Assembly: GCF_017742215.1 (NCBI RefSeq)
Contig: NZ_JAGHKP010000002.1
Coordinates: 592,737 to 656,736, forward strand
Length of the DNA stretch: 64,000 nt
Source: Chitinophaga chungangae
GTDB lineage: Bacteria; Bacteroidota; Bacteroidia; Chitinophagales; Chitinophagaceae
Direction of reading: 5' to 3'
This document shows, in pieces, positions 46,298-56,088 of the stretch (the first letter of the stretch is position 1; each line of letters opens with the position of its first letter). A program made the position numbers and the translations under genes. The notes under the pieces were generated by a model. It was not told the origin of the DNA, did not search any database, and was given only the letters and a program-made list of their open reading frames with translations.

Positions 46298-48658
46298 TTA
46301 TTCAGTTCTTAGGGATTTTACAGGGTTCATCCGCGCGGTTTTCACGGACTGGTAACTTACCGTGAGCATCGCCAGCGTAACGGCCAGCAGCGCGGTCACG
46401 ATAAACACCCACCAGGCAATCTCCACATGATATGCGAACCTGTTCAGCCAGTCGTGCATGAAATACGCCGCCAGCGGCATGGCGATGGCCACGGCGATCA
46501 GCACCAGCCGCAGGAATTCCTTGCTCAGCAATACCAGTATCTGCCCGATGGTGGCGCCCAGCACTTTGCGGATGCCGATCTCCTTGGTGCGCTGCTGCGC
46601 CGTGAAAGTGGCGAGACCAAACAACCCGAGACAGGCGATAAGAATGGCGAGCACGGTGAACCCGGCAGACAAACGGCCGATCACCTGTTCGCTGGCGTAC
46701 ATCTTTGCGAAATATTCGTCGAGGTATTTTATGTTGAAAGGATATTCGGGGTTGAATTTTTTATACACCGATTCGAGGCTGGCCAGCGCGGCGTCGAGAT
46801 TGCCGGGCTGCACGCGCACCAGTACGTAGCGGTTGGTGCCGCTTGTGTACCGCATCAGCAGCGGCGCGATCTTTTTGGAAAGATGACTGGTGGAGAAATC
46901 CTTCACCACACCGATGATGGGCTTCTGCTGATCGTCTACGGTCAGCAGCTGGCCCACGTAAGGCTGTTTCAGCTTCATCAGTTTCGCCGCCGTTTCGTTG
47001 ATCACCAGGCCCTGCTGATCGGTGGGGTAAGCGGGAGAAAACATCCTGCCCTCCACCATTTCGAGCTGCATCGTTTTATCGAAATCGAAACCGGTCCATA
47101 AATAATCGATCAGCACGGATTCGTTCGCGCCTTTACCCGGCCACGAAACGCCCTGGAAGTTGCTGCCCACGCGGATCGGCAGCTGGTCTGAAGTGGAAGA
47201 CGCCACAATGCCCGGCATGCCTGCCAATGCGTTGCGGAACGCGTCTTCGTTTTGCAATATCTTGTCTTCGTTCAGCATGTACACCACCTGGTCTTTATTC
47301 AGGCCGAGGTTGCGGTTTTTGATGAACTGTATCTGCTGGTAGATCAGGAAAGCCGCCACGATCAACACAGTGGAGATCACGAACTGGAACACGACCAGCC
47401 CTTTCCTGAGCCAGATGGCGCTGGAGCGCAGCCGCAGCATGCCGCCTTTAAGCGTGGCCACGGGGTCGAGGGAAGAAAGGTAAAAGGCGGGGTAACTGCC
47501 GGCTACAAAACCCGTGAAAAGCGCGAGGAGGAAGAGCCCCAGCAGGTTGTACCAGGTGAAGATCTTTACCGTGAGCGTTACGTTCACCATCTTTTCAAAA
47601 GAAGGCAGCAGCACCCAAACCAGCAGCACCGCCAATGCCGAAGCGATGAACACCAGCGCGAAAGATTCCCCGAGGAACTGCGAAACCAATGTGGACCGGC
47701 CGGCGCCGATGCTTTTGCGCACACCCACTTCCTTGCTGCGCTGAATGCCCCGCGCGGTGGACAAATTCATAAAATTAATGCAGGCGATCAGCAGCACAAA
47801 AACCGCCACCACGATAAACAGCCGCACGTATTCGATGCGCCCGCCAGTTAGTTTTCCTTCGCTGAACTGGCCTTTGAGGTAGGTATCTTCGAAAGGATAA
47901 AGGAACACTTCCGTTTTAGAATCTTTGTGGTTCCGCTGGATGATGCCTTTCGCACGCGCATTCACTTTATTGAAATCCACTTTGGGATCGAGGCGTACGT
48001 AGGTGCGGGGCGCATTGCTGCCCCACTGTTTCAGCCATTCGTTTTCCTGTACCAGTCTTTCGAACGGCAGCAGCCAGTTGAATGTGAAGGACGAATTGGC
48101 GGGAAGGTCTTTGATCACCCCGCAAACCATGTAATCCTCCTTGTTGTCCACCCTCACGATCTGACCTATGGCTTTGGCGTCGCCGAAAAGACTGTGCGCC
48201 ATTTTTTCGGTCAGCAAAATATCGTTGGGGCCTTTCAGCGCCGTGGCGGGATCGCCTTCGACGAAGGGCAGGGAAAAAACGGAAAGAATGTCGTTGTTGC
48301 CGTACTGTCCTTCGAATTTGAGATGTTTGTCGCCGACGGAAAAAAGTTTTTCATCGTTCCAGGAAAGATGGCCGGCTTTCAGGATGCCGGGCACTTCCGC
48401 CTTCAGCTGGTCCGCAATGGGGCCTGGCGTGGCGGTAACGGTAAGAATGTCGCCATGGGAATAATACTGGTGCTCGTACACCTGGTAGATGTCGCCGAGG
48501 TTTTTGTGATTGCGGTTAAAGTTCCATTCGTTCGCCACCCACAACAGGATGAACATACAGCACGTAAGCCCGATGGTAAGGCCGGTGATATTGATGATAC
48601 CGAATACTTTGTTGTTCCAAAGATTTCTCCAGGCGATCTTGATGTAATTTCTCAGCAT
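46298..48658 (-). CDS. FtsX/MacB-type ABC permease (fourth of array)
   Basis: 786 residues, same plan. Signatures are QRSKEVGVRKSIGAGRSTLV and QRTKEIGIRKVLGATIGQIL, end NPVKSLRTE. The first domain begins EWNFNRNHKNLGDIYQVYEH. The region after the fifth helix carries NRNLGLNKDQVVYMLNEDKI, the common form of that segment in the larger sub-lineage of the array. The gap to the upstream permease is 1 bp. Confidence 0.92.
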   Translation of the reverse strand: MLRNYIKIAWRNLWNNKVFGIINITGLTIGLTCCMFILLWVANEWNFNRNHKNLGDIYQVYEHQYYSHGDILTVTATPGPIADQLKAEVPGILKAGHLSWNDEKLFSVGDKHLKFEGQYGNNDILSVFSLPFVEGDPATALKGPNDILLTEKMAHSLFGDAKAIGQIVRVDNKEDYMVCGVIKDLPANSSFTFNWLLPFERLVQENEWLKQWGSNAPRTYVRLDPKVDFNKVNARAKGIIQRNHKDSKTEVFLYPFEDTYLKGQFSEGKLTGGRIEYVRLFIVVAVFVLLIACINFMNLSTARGIQRSKEVGVRKSIGAGRSTLVSQFLGESFALVFIASALAVLLVWVLLPSFEKMVNVTLTVKIFTWYNLLGLFLLALFTGFVAGSYPAFYLSSLDPVATLKGGMLRLRSSAIWLRKGLVVFQFVISTVLIVAAFLIYQQIQFIKNRNLGLNKDQVVYMLNEDKILQNEDAFRNALAGMPGIVASSTSDQLPIRVGSNFQGVSWPGKGANESVLIDYLWTGFDFDKTMQLEMVEGRMFSPAYPTDQQGLVINETAAKLMKLKQPYVGQLLTVDDQQKPIIGVVKDFSTSHLSKKIAPLLMRYTSGTNRYVLVRVQPGNLDAALASLESVYKKFNPEYPFNIKYLDEYFAKMYASEQVIGRLSAGFTVLAILIACLGLFGLATFTAQQRTKEIGIRKVLGATIGQILVLLSKEFLRLVLIAVAIAMPLAAYFMHDWLNRFAYHVEIAWWVFIVTALLAVTLAMLTVSYQSVKTARMNPVKSLRTE

Positions 48659-48659
48659 G

Positions 48660-51083
48660 TTATTCCGTTTTTAACGACTTTACCGGGTTGGCGAACGCCG
48701 CTTTGAGCGACTGGTAACCGATGGTGCACAGCGCCACCGCAAGCGCCATGAGGCCAGCGGCCAGCAGCCACCACCATTGTATGCGAACGCTGAAGGCAAA
48801 GTCTTTCAGCCAGATGCTCATGAAATACCAGGCCAGCGGCGTGGCGATGATCATAGCAACGACGATGAGTTTTACAAAATCTTTTGTGATAAGCTGCACG
48901 ATGCTACCCGTGGAAGCGCCCAATGCCTTACGGATGCCGATCTCACGGGTGCGCTGCATAATGGCGAGCACGGCGAGCGCGAAGAGGCCGAGGCAGGAAA
49001 GCACGATGGCTACCACCGCCGCATATACGAAAATCTGTGTGAATTTTTCTTCGCGGTTATATTGACGGTCGATGTTTTCGTCGAGGAAACTGCCCCTGAA
49101 CTCGGAGCGCGGTGCGATCTGCGCCCAGGTCGTTTTCAGTTTGTTCATTATCCCCGGCAGATTGTCCGGCCGCACTTTTACGAGCAGGTAATTAATGGGC
49201 ATTTCCTTGTTCATCACAAGGCCCATCGGCTCTACCGGCCGGTGCAGGCTCTGGAAATTAAAGTCTTTCACCACACCGATCACCTTCAGCCCCAGACCCA
49301 GCTCTTCTACCTGGAATACTTCTCCCACGGCGTCTTTCACGCCCATCTTCCGCGCCATCTGCTCGTTGATCACAATGCCGGTGCTGTCTGTCGTGAAATT
49401 GCGGGAGAAGTCGCGGCCCGCAGCCATGGACAGTTCCATAGTTTTTGTGAAATCATATCCTACGTTCAGCCATTCCATGGTTACGGTGCGGTTTTTATAA
49501 TCGAAGCCTACTGAATAGGTGTAGCTGCTGCCGTCGATGCCTACGCCCATGTTTTTGGAAAGACCGGAAACGCTGAGCACGGATGGTTCCGCGTTGAGTT
49601 TTTGCCGCAGCAGCTCGAGCGCTTCGCGGCCGTCTACCTCCTGCCCCACCGGGATGCTCACCACCTGCGAACTATTGTAGCCGAGCGGTCGCGCGCGCAG
49701 GAAATTCAATTGTTGCCAGGCTATCAGCGTGCAGCCGATCAGCAATATCGCGATGGAAAATTGCCCGATGATGAGGCCGTTGCGCAGGCCGCCGGAAGTT
49801 TTCAGCTTTAATTTGCCTTTGAGAATATGCACCGCGTTCATACGGATCATCACCAGCGCGGGATAACCGCCCGCCAGCACCGTCACCAGCAGGAAGGCGC
49901 CGATCACCGCGGCAATAATGCCGGGCTGCAGCAATACGCCGGTGTCCAGACTGCTGCCGAAGATCGCTTTGTAATGCGGCAGCAGGAAATAAAACAGCGG
50001 CACGCTGATGCAAAGCGCGAGCCCGCAGATGATGGCCGCTTCGCCCCAAAACTGCATGCCCACCTGCAGCGGCATGGCCCCGAGCGTTTTGCGCAGGCCC
50101 ACTTCGCGCGAGCGGGTGAAGGAACGGCCTACCGAAAGGTTCACGAAGTTGATGCAGGCGATGAACATCACCAGTATCGCGACAGACAGCAGCATATACA
50201 GGTACGAGCGGCTAATGGTGTCGCCCACACCGCGCATGCTGGTATCGGTATGCATATCGAGATACGGTTGCATGAGCAGTTCCATGTATTGCCCGTTGGG
50301 CGCGGGGCGCGCGCCGTCGCGTTTCAGGTCGCTGATGTAATCTTTGTATTGAAGATTGATGAGGCCCTGCACCGCTTTTTCAAATGTTTTTACGTCCGCG
50401 CCTTCTTTGAGGCGGATGATCACGTCGTGATTGGTCGCGTCCCATTTCCCGATGGTGGGCGCATATGTAAAACCATGCTCGAAACGCGCCACCGCATCGA
50501 AATCGATGCTGGAAGTAGCCGGCACTTCGGCGGCCACGCCGCTTACGGTGAATACTTTCCACGGCCCGCCGGACTGCACGCGCAGCTGTTTGCCAACCGG
50601 GTCTTCGTTGCCGAAAATAGCGGCGGCCGTGGCGTGCGACAGCACGATATTGTCAAGACCGGCCAGCGCCTGTGAGGCATTTCCCTTTTCCAGCGGGAAG
50701 CTGAACATGGTGAAAAAATCCGGGTCTACGAAAGCGAACTGGTCGTTAAAAAAATGTTTGCCGTTATATTCGATCTCGCAGCCGTTGCGGTTGTAACGCG
50801 TACCGGCCTGCACGGCGGGGAACTGGCTTTTCAGCTCTTTCAGCAGCGGTTCCGGCATGGAAGGCTGCAGGGAGGGATTTTCCGGCAGCTGTACTTTAAA
50901 ATAAGCCCTGTAAAGGTTATGCGGCTGGTAGTGGAATTTATTGAAAGAAAATTCAAAATACACGCTCAGCAACAACAACAGGCAAATGGTGAACGCCACC
51001 GTGAGCCCCAGCAGGTTGATGAAGGTATTCGTTTTGTGTTTCCACAAGTTACGCAGCGCTATTTTAAAGTAGTTGCGGATCAT
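48660..51083 (-). CDS. FtsX/MacB-type ABC permease (third of array)
   Basis: 807 residues, same plan. Signatures are TRSREVGLRKTLGAMPLQVG and QRTREIGIRKALGASTGSIV, end NPVKSLKTE. The first domain begins FEFSFNKFHYQPHNLYRAYF, and the post-helix segment RPLGYNSSQVVSIPVGQEVD resembles the sixth permease rather than its immediate neighbours. It starts 12 bp after the second permease. Confidence 0.92.
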   Translation of the reverse strand: MIRNYFKIALRNLWKHKTNTFINLLGLTVAFTICLLLLLSVYFEFSFNKFHYQPHNLYRAYFKVQLPENPSLQPSMPEPLLKELKSQFPAVQAGTRYNRNGCEIEYNGKHFFNDQFAFVDPDFFTMFSFPLEKGNASQALAGLDNIVLSHATAAAIFGNEDPVGKQLRVQSGGPWKVFTVSGVAAEVPATSSIDFDAVARFEHGFTYAPTIGKWDATNHDVIIRLKEGADVKTFEKAVQGLINLQYKDYISDLKRDGARPAPNGQYMELLMQPYLDMHTDTSMRGVGDTISRSYLYMLLSVAILVMFIACINFVNLSVGRSFTRSREVGLRKTLGAMPLQVGMQFWGEAAIICGLALCISVPLFYFLLPHYKAIFGSSLDTGVLLQPGIIAAVIGAFLLVTVLAGGYPALVMIRMNAVHILKGKLKLKTSGGLRNGLIIGQFSIAILLIGCTLIAWQQLNFLRARPLGYNSSQVVSIPVGQEVDGREALELLRQKLNAEPSVLSVSGLSKNMGVGIDGSSYTYSVGFDYKNRTVTMEWLNVGYDFTKTMELSMAAGRDFSRNFTTDSTGIVINEQMARKMGVKDAVGEVFQVEELGLGLKVIGVVKDFNFQSLHRPVEPMGLVMNKEMPINYLLVKVRPDNLPGIMNKLKTTWAQIAPRSEFRGSFLDENIDRQYNREEKFTQIFVYAAVVAIVLSCLGLFALAVLAIMQRTREIGIRKALGASTGSIVQLITKDFVKLIVVAMIIATPLAWYFMSIWLKDFAFSVRIQWWWLLAAGLMALAVALCTIGYQSLKAAFANPVKSLKTE

Positions 51084-51095
51084 GACCTGCAGGTT

Positions 51096-53504
51096 TTATT
51101 CCGAGCGCAGCGAGCGCACGGGGTTGAGTAATGCAGCCTTTACAGACTGGAAACTGATGGTTAGGAAAGCCACGACCAGCGCCAACAAACCCGCCGCCAC
51201 CATGGCCCACCAGGGGAACGGCGTACGGAAAGGAAATTCGGCGAGCCATTTGTTCATGCCGAACCAGGCCAGCGGCGCGGAAATCACGATGGCGATGGCC
51301 ACCAGCTGCAAAAAGTCTTTAGACAGCAGCGCCGTGATGCTGCTTACCGAAGCGCCCAGCACTTTGCGTATCCCGATCTCTTTGGTGCGCTGCCTCGCCA
51401 CCAGCATGGCCAGGCCGAAAAGGCCCAGGCAGGCGATGATCACGGCAAGACAGGCATATGCTCCAAACAGGCTGCCGGAGCGCTGTTCAACGAGATATTG
51501 ATTACCCAGTTCATTTTCAACAAAACGATAATTAAATGGGAACGCAGGCATCAGCCTTTTCCACACGCTTTCTATCTGCGCCAGCTGCGCCTGCCTGTCG
51601 CCGTCTGCCAGGCGGATGGTAAGCATGCCGGCCCTGTTGTTACGGATCAGCGATACCATCGGCTCTATCGGCAAACGCAGGGTTTGCATATTAAAGTCCT
51701 GCACCACGCCAATCACTTTCCCCGGCCGCGGCACACTCGTTCCGCGCCATACGATCCTGCTGCCTATCACTGGGTCTTTCAGCCCCAGCTTCTTTACGGC
51801 GGCTTCGTTGATCACATAAGCGTCGAGGGAATCGGAAGGGAATTTTTCTGAAAAGTCCCTTCCCGCAACGAACCTCGCGCCGATGTTGGTGAAGTAGTTG
51901 AAATCCGCATGGATCACGATCGCCGAAATGCTCTCATCTTCACGCGCACCTTCCAGCCCCACGGGATTGTTGCTCGCGCTTTGCCCGCCCAGCGGCATAT
52001 TGGTATAGGCGGCATGTTTTACGAAAGGAAGATTCGTCATTTCCGTTTTGAACGTATTTCTCAGCGGGGCCTGTTTGTTGTTGTTCAGATAGAAGGTCAT
52101 CAACCCCTGTTTGTTGTATCCCAGGTCTTTTTCCCGCATGTAGCGCAGCTGCGTATACATCACCACCGTAGCGATGATGAGTACAAGGGCGATGGTGAAC
52201 TGAGACACCACCAGCGTTTTGCGGAACAGCGAGCGGTGGCCGGATGTGGCGAGATCGCCTTTTAATATCCGCACCGGCACGAAGCCTGAAAGATATAATG
52301 CGGGATAACTTCCGGCCAGCAGGCCCACTGTGATGGCGATAAGCAGCAGCACGGCGAACATCATGATATTCGCGGCGCCGAAAAGCGCCATCGTTTTATC
52401 CGTCACGAAATTGAAGCCGGGCAATACGATGGCCGCCACCAGGACCGCAAACGCAAACGCCAGCAGGCTGATGATCACGGATTCAACGAGGAACTGCGAA
52501 ATAAGCGTTTTACGCTCCGCGCCCATCACTTTTCTCAAACCCACTTCCACAGCGCGTTCGCTACCTCTTGCGGTAACGAGGTTCATGAAGTTGATACACG
52601 CGATCAGGATGATGAAAAAGCCGATCCAACCGTAAATGTACAGGCGGGAAACATAATTCGCTTTATCCGTATCGCCGTCAGGATACAGATGGATGTCCGT
52701 TAGCGGTTGAAGGCGGTAGTTGAATTCATTGCCCAACGTTTTGGCGGAAGGGCCAACATATTTATCCGCAAATTGTTTAAGTTCTCCGGCCAGCGCAGCT
52801 CCGGTAACTCCGTCAGGGAGCCGCACGAAGGTATAGTTAGAAGTAAAGCCAAACCAGTTTTCTTCCGGATTGAAGCCCGCTTTCGCTGCGTTCTGCATAT
52901 AAGTGGAAAAGGACATCACCATTTCGAACTGAAGGTCACTGTTTGCCGGCGCGGCTTTCGCCACGCCTGTCACGTAACAATCGTAATCGTCCTGTATGCG
53001 GATCACTTTGCCGATGGGATTTTCATTCCCGAAAAATTTCTTCGCAGTGTTTTCAGTAAGTACAACGGTATAAGGATCTTTCAAGACAGTGGCGGGGTTG
53101 CCGCTCAGCAGGGGAAAACTGAACATGCTGAAAAAACCGGCGTCGGCAAATACGGTTTTTTCCTGGCGGTACTCTTCGTTTTTGGCGGACACGATCACTT
53201 CATGCACTTCGTAAAACCTCACGGTCTCTTTCACCCGGCTCAGCTCCTGCCTGAGATTGGGCGCCGCGCCGAACTGGGAAATGCCCATCTGTCCGGTCCA
53301 GTTCTTGTCTTTGATGAGGGAATTGAGGCGGTAGATGGAAGACGCATCCTTATGAAAACCGTTGTAGCTCAGTTCGTCTTTGATGAACAGCACGATCAGG
53401 ATGCAGCAGGCCATGCCGATGGCAAGCCCGGCGATATTGATCACCGTGATCCCCTTGTTGCGCATAAGGTGGCGCATGGCCACTTTGATGTAATTCCTGA
53501 TCAT
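51096..53504 (-). CDS. FtsX/MacB-type ABC permease (second of array)
   Basis: 802 residues, same plan. Signatures are ERAVEVGLRKVMGAERKTLI and QRTKEIGIRKVLGASVSSIT, end NPVRSLRSE. The first domain begins DELSYNGFHKDASSIYRLNS. It follows the 66-residue membrane protein by 12 bp, so it is the only permease not placed directly behind another transporter gene. Confidence 0.92.
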   Translation of the reverse strand: MIRNYIKVAMRHLMRNKGITVINIAGLAIGMACCILIVLFIKDELSYNGFHKDASSIYRLNSLIKDKNWTGQMGISQFGAAPNLRQELSRVKETVRFYEVHEVIVSAKNEEYRQEKTVFADAGFFSMFSFPLLSGNPATVLKDPYTVVLTENTAKKFFGNENPIGKVIRIQDDYDCYVTGVAKAAPANSDLQFEMVMSFSTYMQNAAKAGFNPEENWFGFTSNYTFVRLPDGVTGAALAGELKQFADKYVGPSAKTLGNEFNYRLQPLTDIHLYPDGDTDKANYVSRLYIYGWIGFFIILIACINFMNLVTARGSERAVEVGLRKVMGAERKTLISQFLVESVIISLLAFAFAVLVAAIVLPGFNFVTDKTMALFGAANIMMFAVLLLIAITVGLLAGSYPALYLSGFVPVRILKGDLATSGHRSLFRKTLVVSQFTIALVLIIATVVMYTQLRYMREKDLGYNKQGLMTFYLNNNKQAPLRNTFKTEMTNLPFVKHAAYTNMPLGGQSASNNPVGLEGAREDESISAIVIHADFNYFTNIGARFVAGRDFSEKFPSDSLDAYVINEAAVKKLGLKDPVIGSRIVWRGTSVPRPGKVIGVVQDFNMQTLRLPIEPMVSLIRNNRAGMLTIRLADGDRQAQLAQIESVWKRLMPAFPFNYRFVENELGNQYLVEQRSGSLFGAYACLAVIIACLGLFGLAMLVARQRTKEIGIRKVLGASVSSITALLSKDFLQLVAIAIVISAPLAWFGMNKWLAEFPFRTPFPWWAMVAAGLLALVVAFLTISFQSVKAALLNPVRSLRSE

Positions 53505-53516
53505 ATGAAAAAACGG

Positions 53517-53717
53517 TTAAAGTGATGTTTTCCTGCGATACTGGTCTATCGCCAGGAGGCCGGCCATCAGCACCAGGAGAAAAGGGATCGTCATGTACGG
53601 CATCAGCACCATCAGGTCGAAACCGGTTGTGGACGATGCGTTCGCCTGACAGGAAACAGCGCCGGAGCCTAACTGGAAATCCAGCACTTTACTGATTGCA
53701 CAATTGATCTTTTCCAT
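53517..53717 (-). CDS. Small single-helix membrane protein inside the permease array
   Basis: 66 residues, unrecognised. Residues 1-35 are polar with two cysteines (Cys6 and Cys23) and a Ser/Thr/Ala-rich stretch (SCQANASSTTGFD). Residues about 36-58 form one hydrophobic helix (MVLMPYMTIPFLLVLMAGLL), followed by a positively charged tail (DQYRRKTSL), which predicts an outside N-terminus and inside C-terminus. It begins 2 bp after the first permease stop codon and ends 12 bp before the second permease, so it fits the operon's tight spacing and is unlikely to be chance. A shorter start within the helix is possible. It may be a transporter accessory subunit or a small regulatory or exported peptide. 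Confidence 0.6.
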   Translation of the reverse strand: MEKINCAISKVLDFQLGSGAVSCQANASSTTGFDLMVLMPYMTIPFLLVLMAGLLAIDQYRRKTSL

Positions 53718-53719
53718 GA

Positions 53720-56077
53720 TTACTCAGTTTTGAGTGTTCGCACAGGGTTCATCAGCGCGGCTTTCACGGATTGCGTGCCGATGGTAAAAACGGCCACCAG
53801 TACGGCTACGCCGCCCGCCAGGAGAAAAACCCAGAATGGTATGATTGTACGGTATTCATATCCCTGCAGCCACTGTTCGGTGGCGTACCAGCTCAGCGGC
53901 GTGGCCAGCAGGATAGCTATGATTACGAGTTTCACAAAATCTTTGGTGATAAGCTGAACGATGCCGGTTACGGATGCGCCCAGCACTTTGCGGATGCCTA
54001 TTTCTTTCGTCCGCTGGTGAATGGTGAAGGTGGCCAGGCCGAACAAGCCGAGGCAGGAAAGGAAGACCGCCACGCCGGCAAACCAGGTGAACAGTTTGCC
54101 GGTGCGGGTTTCCTCGCTATAGATCTTCGTAAAGGAATCCTGCATGAACGTATGTTCGAAGCGGTATTCCGGGTTGTATTCTTTCCATATCTTTTCAATG
54201 GCAGCGAGGGTGGCGGGCGTGTTTTCCCCCGAAGTTCTTACGTTCACCATCCATCCCCTGGGCCTGTAAGTCAGCACCACGGGCGGAATTTTATTGTGCA
54301 TCGAACTGATGTGAAAATCTTTTACCACGCCGACGATAATGCCGTCTGTGTTTTTTAGCTTAAACCTTTTGCCGATGGGGTCTTTCATGCCGATCACCCG
54401 GATGGCTGCCTCGTTGAGGATGTAGCTGGCGGAATCGGCTTTGCCGGGGCGGAACATTCGCCCTTCTTTCATTTCCATTTGCATGGCAGGCATAAAGTCC
54501 GCGTCTACGCTCATGAATTTAATGTTGAGGCTCATGTTCTCCTCTCTCCCGTCCCAGTCCGTATCGCTGGTGCCGTTGTTCAACGTGGCGAGATCGGCGT
54601 TGCCGGAGAAAACCGCTTTCACGCCGGGAATATCGCCCAGCCTGTCTTTTGCGGCTTCGATGTGGTCGTACATATTGCGCGCTTCGAACAGGATCACATT
54701 GTCCCGGTTGAAACCGAGCGGTTTGTTGTTGATATATTTCAGCTGCATGCCTATCGCGATCGTACAACCGATGAGCACGATGGAAATAAAAAATTGCGTT
54801 ACGACCAGCATTTTCCGGAACATGCCGCCGCTCATGGCGGTTCTTCCCTTCAGCGACTGGATAGGATTAAAACGCATGAGGCGCAAAGCCGGATAAACGG
54901 CCGCCATCAGCAACATGATCACGCTGCTGATCGCCAGCGTCAGCAATATCTGCCCGCTGATTTCCGCAAAACCGGTCGTTTTCTCAGTGAGATCGTTATA
55001 AAAAGGCAGTAATATCCACATTACAATAACAGACAAGATCGCAGCCAGCACGAACACGACGGCGGATTCGGTCATGAACTGGTGGAAAAGCTGCCAGCGG
55101 TTCGCCCCGATCAGCTTGCGCACGCTGATTTCCACGGCGCGCTGATGTGCGCGGGCAGTGGCGAGGTTCACATAATTGATCCCCGCGATGAGCAATATCA
55201 CGATCGCTACGATAAAAAAGATGCGCACCACTTTCATCAGACCCTCCTCACCGGAGATCTCGTACAGGTGCGTGTCCGGCAGCGGCTGAACAGTGTAGCC
55301 CCTGTGGGGTATCGTTTCCTTCGTGCTGCCCTTGATCCATTGTTCGGAAAGCAGTTTGTTGGTTTTTGCGGTGTCTGTTCCGGGTTTCAGCTGCAGGTAA
55401 GTGACTACGTAAAAACTTCCCCAGTCCGCATCCATCGATTTCCAATCGCCTTTACCGCTGTACATCCCGTTCAGGCTCTTTATCGGGAAAAGCATGGAAT
55501 ATTGAATGGTGGAGGTACGCGGCATATCCGCGATGGTGCCGCATACGGTGTATTGTTTTTTATTGTCGACGGTGATCACCTTTCCCAGCGGGTCTTCTTT
55601 GCCAAAATATTTCCCGGCGTAAGATTCGGTAAGCACCACGGAATTAACGTCCGGGAAAACGCTTCCCTTCCGGATAGGAAAATCAAACATGGTAAAAAAA
55701 GAAGGGTCCACATAAGCAGCGGTTTCTTCTTTCTCATAAAAAGTATTCCCGTTGGCTTCGAATTTCTTCATGTCTCCCCATATGGCGGATACACGCACCG
55801 CGTCTATCACGCCGGGAACGGCATCTTTTGCATGAGGCGCCACCGCCGCCTGTGAGGAGGACCAGTTCTGGATTTTGGCGCCGCTCAGAAAATGACTGTT
55901 TACCCTGTAAATATCCTTCGCTTTGGCATGAAAGCTGTCGAAACTCCGCTCGTCCTGCACCCAGCTAAGCAGCAGCGTACTGATAGCCAGCCCGATGCCC
56001 AGCCCCACGATAATGATGAAGGCGTAGAGCTTTTGCGAAAAGAGCGTTCTGAATGCGACTTTGATATTACGGAGCAT
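53720..56077 (-). CDS. FtsX/MacB-type ABC permease (first of array)
   Basis: 785 residues, same duplicated plan. It is the most divergent at its start (MLRNIKVAFRTLFSQKLYAF). Signatures are QRAVEISVRKLIGANRWQLF and QRTKEIGIRKVLGASVTGIV, end NPVRTLKTE. The first domain begins DERSFDSFHAKAKDIYRVNS. It follows the first ATPase by 11 bp, so this pair may be the ancestral core of the array. Confidence 0.92.
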   Translation of the reverse strand: MLRNIKVAFRTLFSQKLYAFIIIVGLGIGLAISTLLLSWVQDERSFDSFHAKAKDIYRVNSHFLSGAKIQNWSSSQAAVAPHAKDAVPGVIDAVRVSAIWGDMKKFEANGNTFYEKEETAAYVDPSFFTMFDFPIRKGSVFPDVNSVVLTESYAGKYFGKEDPLGKVITVDNKKQYTVCGTIADMPRTSTIQYSMLFPIKSLNGMYSGKGDWKSMDADWGSFYVVTYLQLKPGTDTAKTNKLLSEQWIKGSTKETIPHRGYTVQPLPDTHLYEISGEEGLMKVVRIFFIVAIVILLIAGINYVNLATARAHQRAVEISVRKLIGANRWQLFHQFMTESAVVFVLAAILSVIVMWILLPFYNDLTEKTTGFAEISGQILLTLAISSVIMLLMAAVYPALRLMRFNPIQSLKGRTAMSGGMFRKMLVVTQFFISIVLIGCTIAIGMQLKYINNKPLGFNRDNVILFEARNMYDHIEAAKDRLGDIPGVKAVFSGNADLATLNNGTSDTDWDGREENMSLNIKFMSVDADFMPAMQMEMKEGRMFRPGKADSASYILNEAAIRVIGMKDPIGKRFKLKNTDGIIVGVVKDFHISSMHNKIPPVVLTYRPRGWMVNVRTSGENTPATLAAIEKIWKEYNPEYRFEHTFMQDSFTKIYSEETRTGKLFTWFAGVAVFLSCLGLFGLATFTIHQRTKEIGIRKVLGASVTGIVQLITKDFVKLVIIAILLATPLSWYATEQWLQGYEYRTIIPFWVFLLAGGVAVLVAVFTIGTQSVKAALMNPVRTLKTE

Positions 56078-56088
56078 AATGGGAATGA

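Noticed and set aside
41470..56077. Some of the six permeases being pseudogenes
   Set aside because: All six are full length, keep both FtsX signatures and the conserved C-terminal end, and show no frame breaks.
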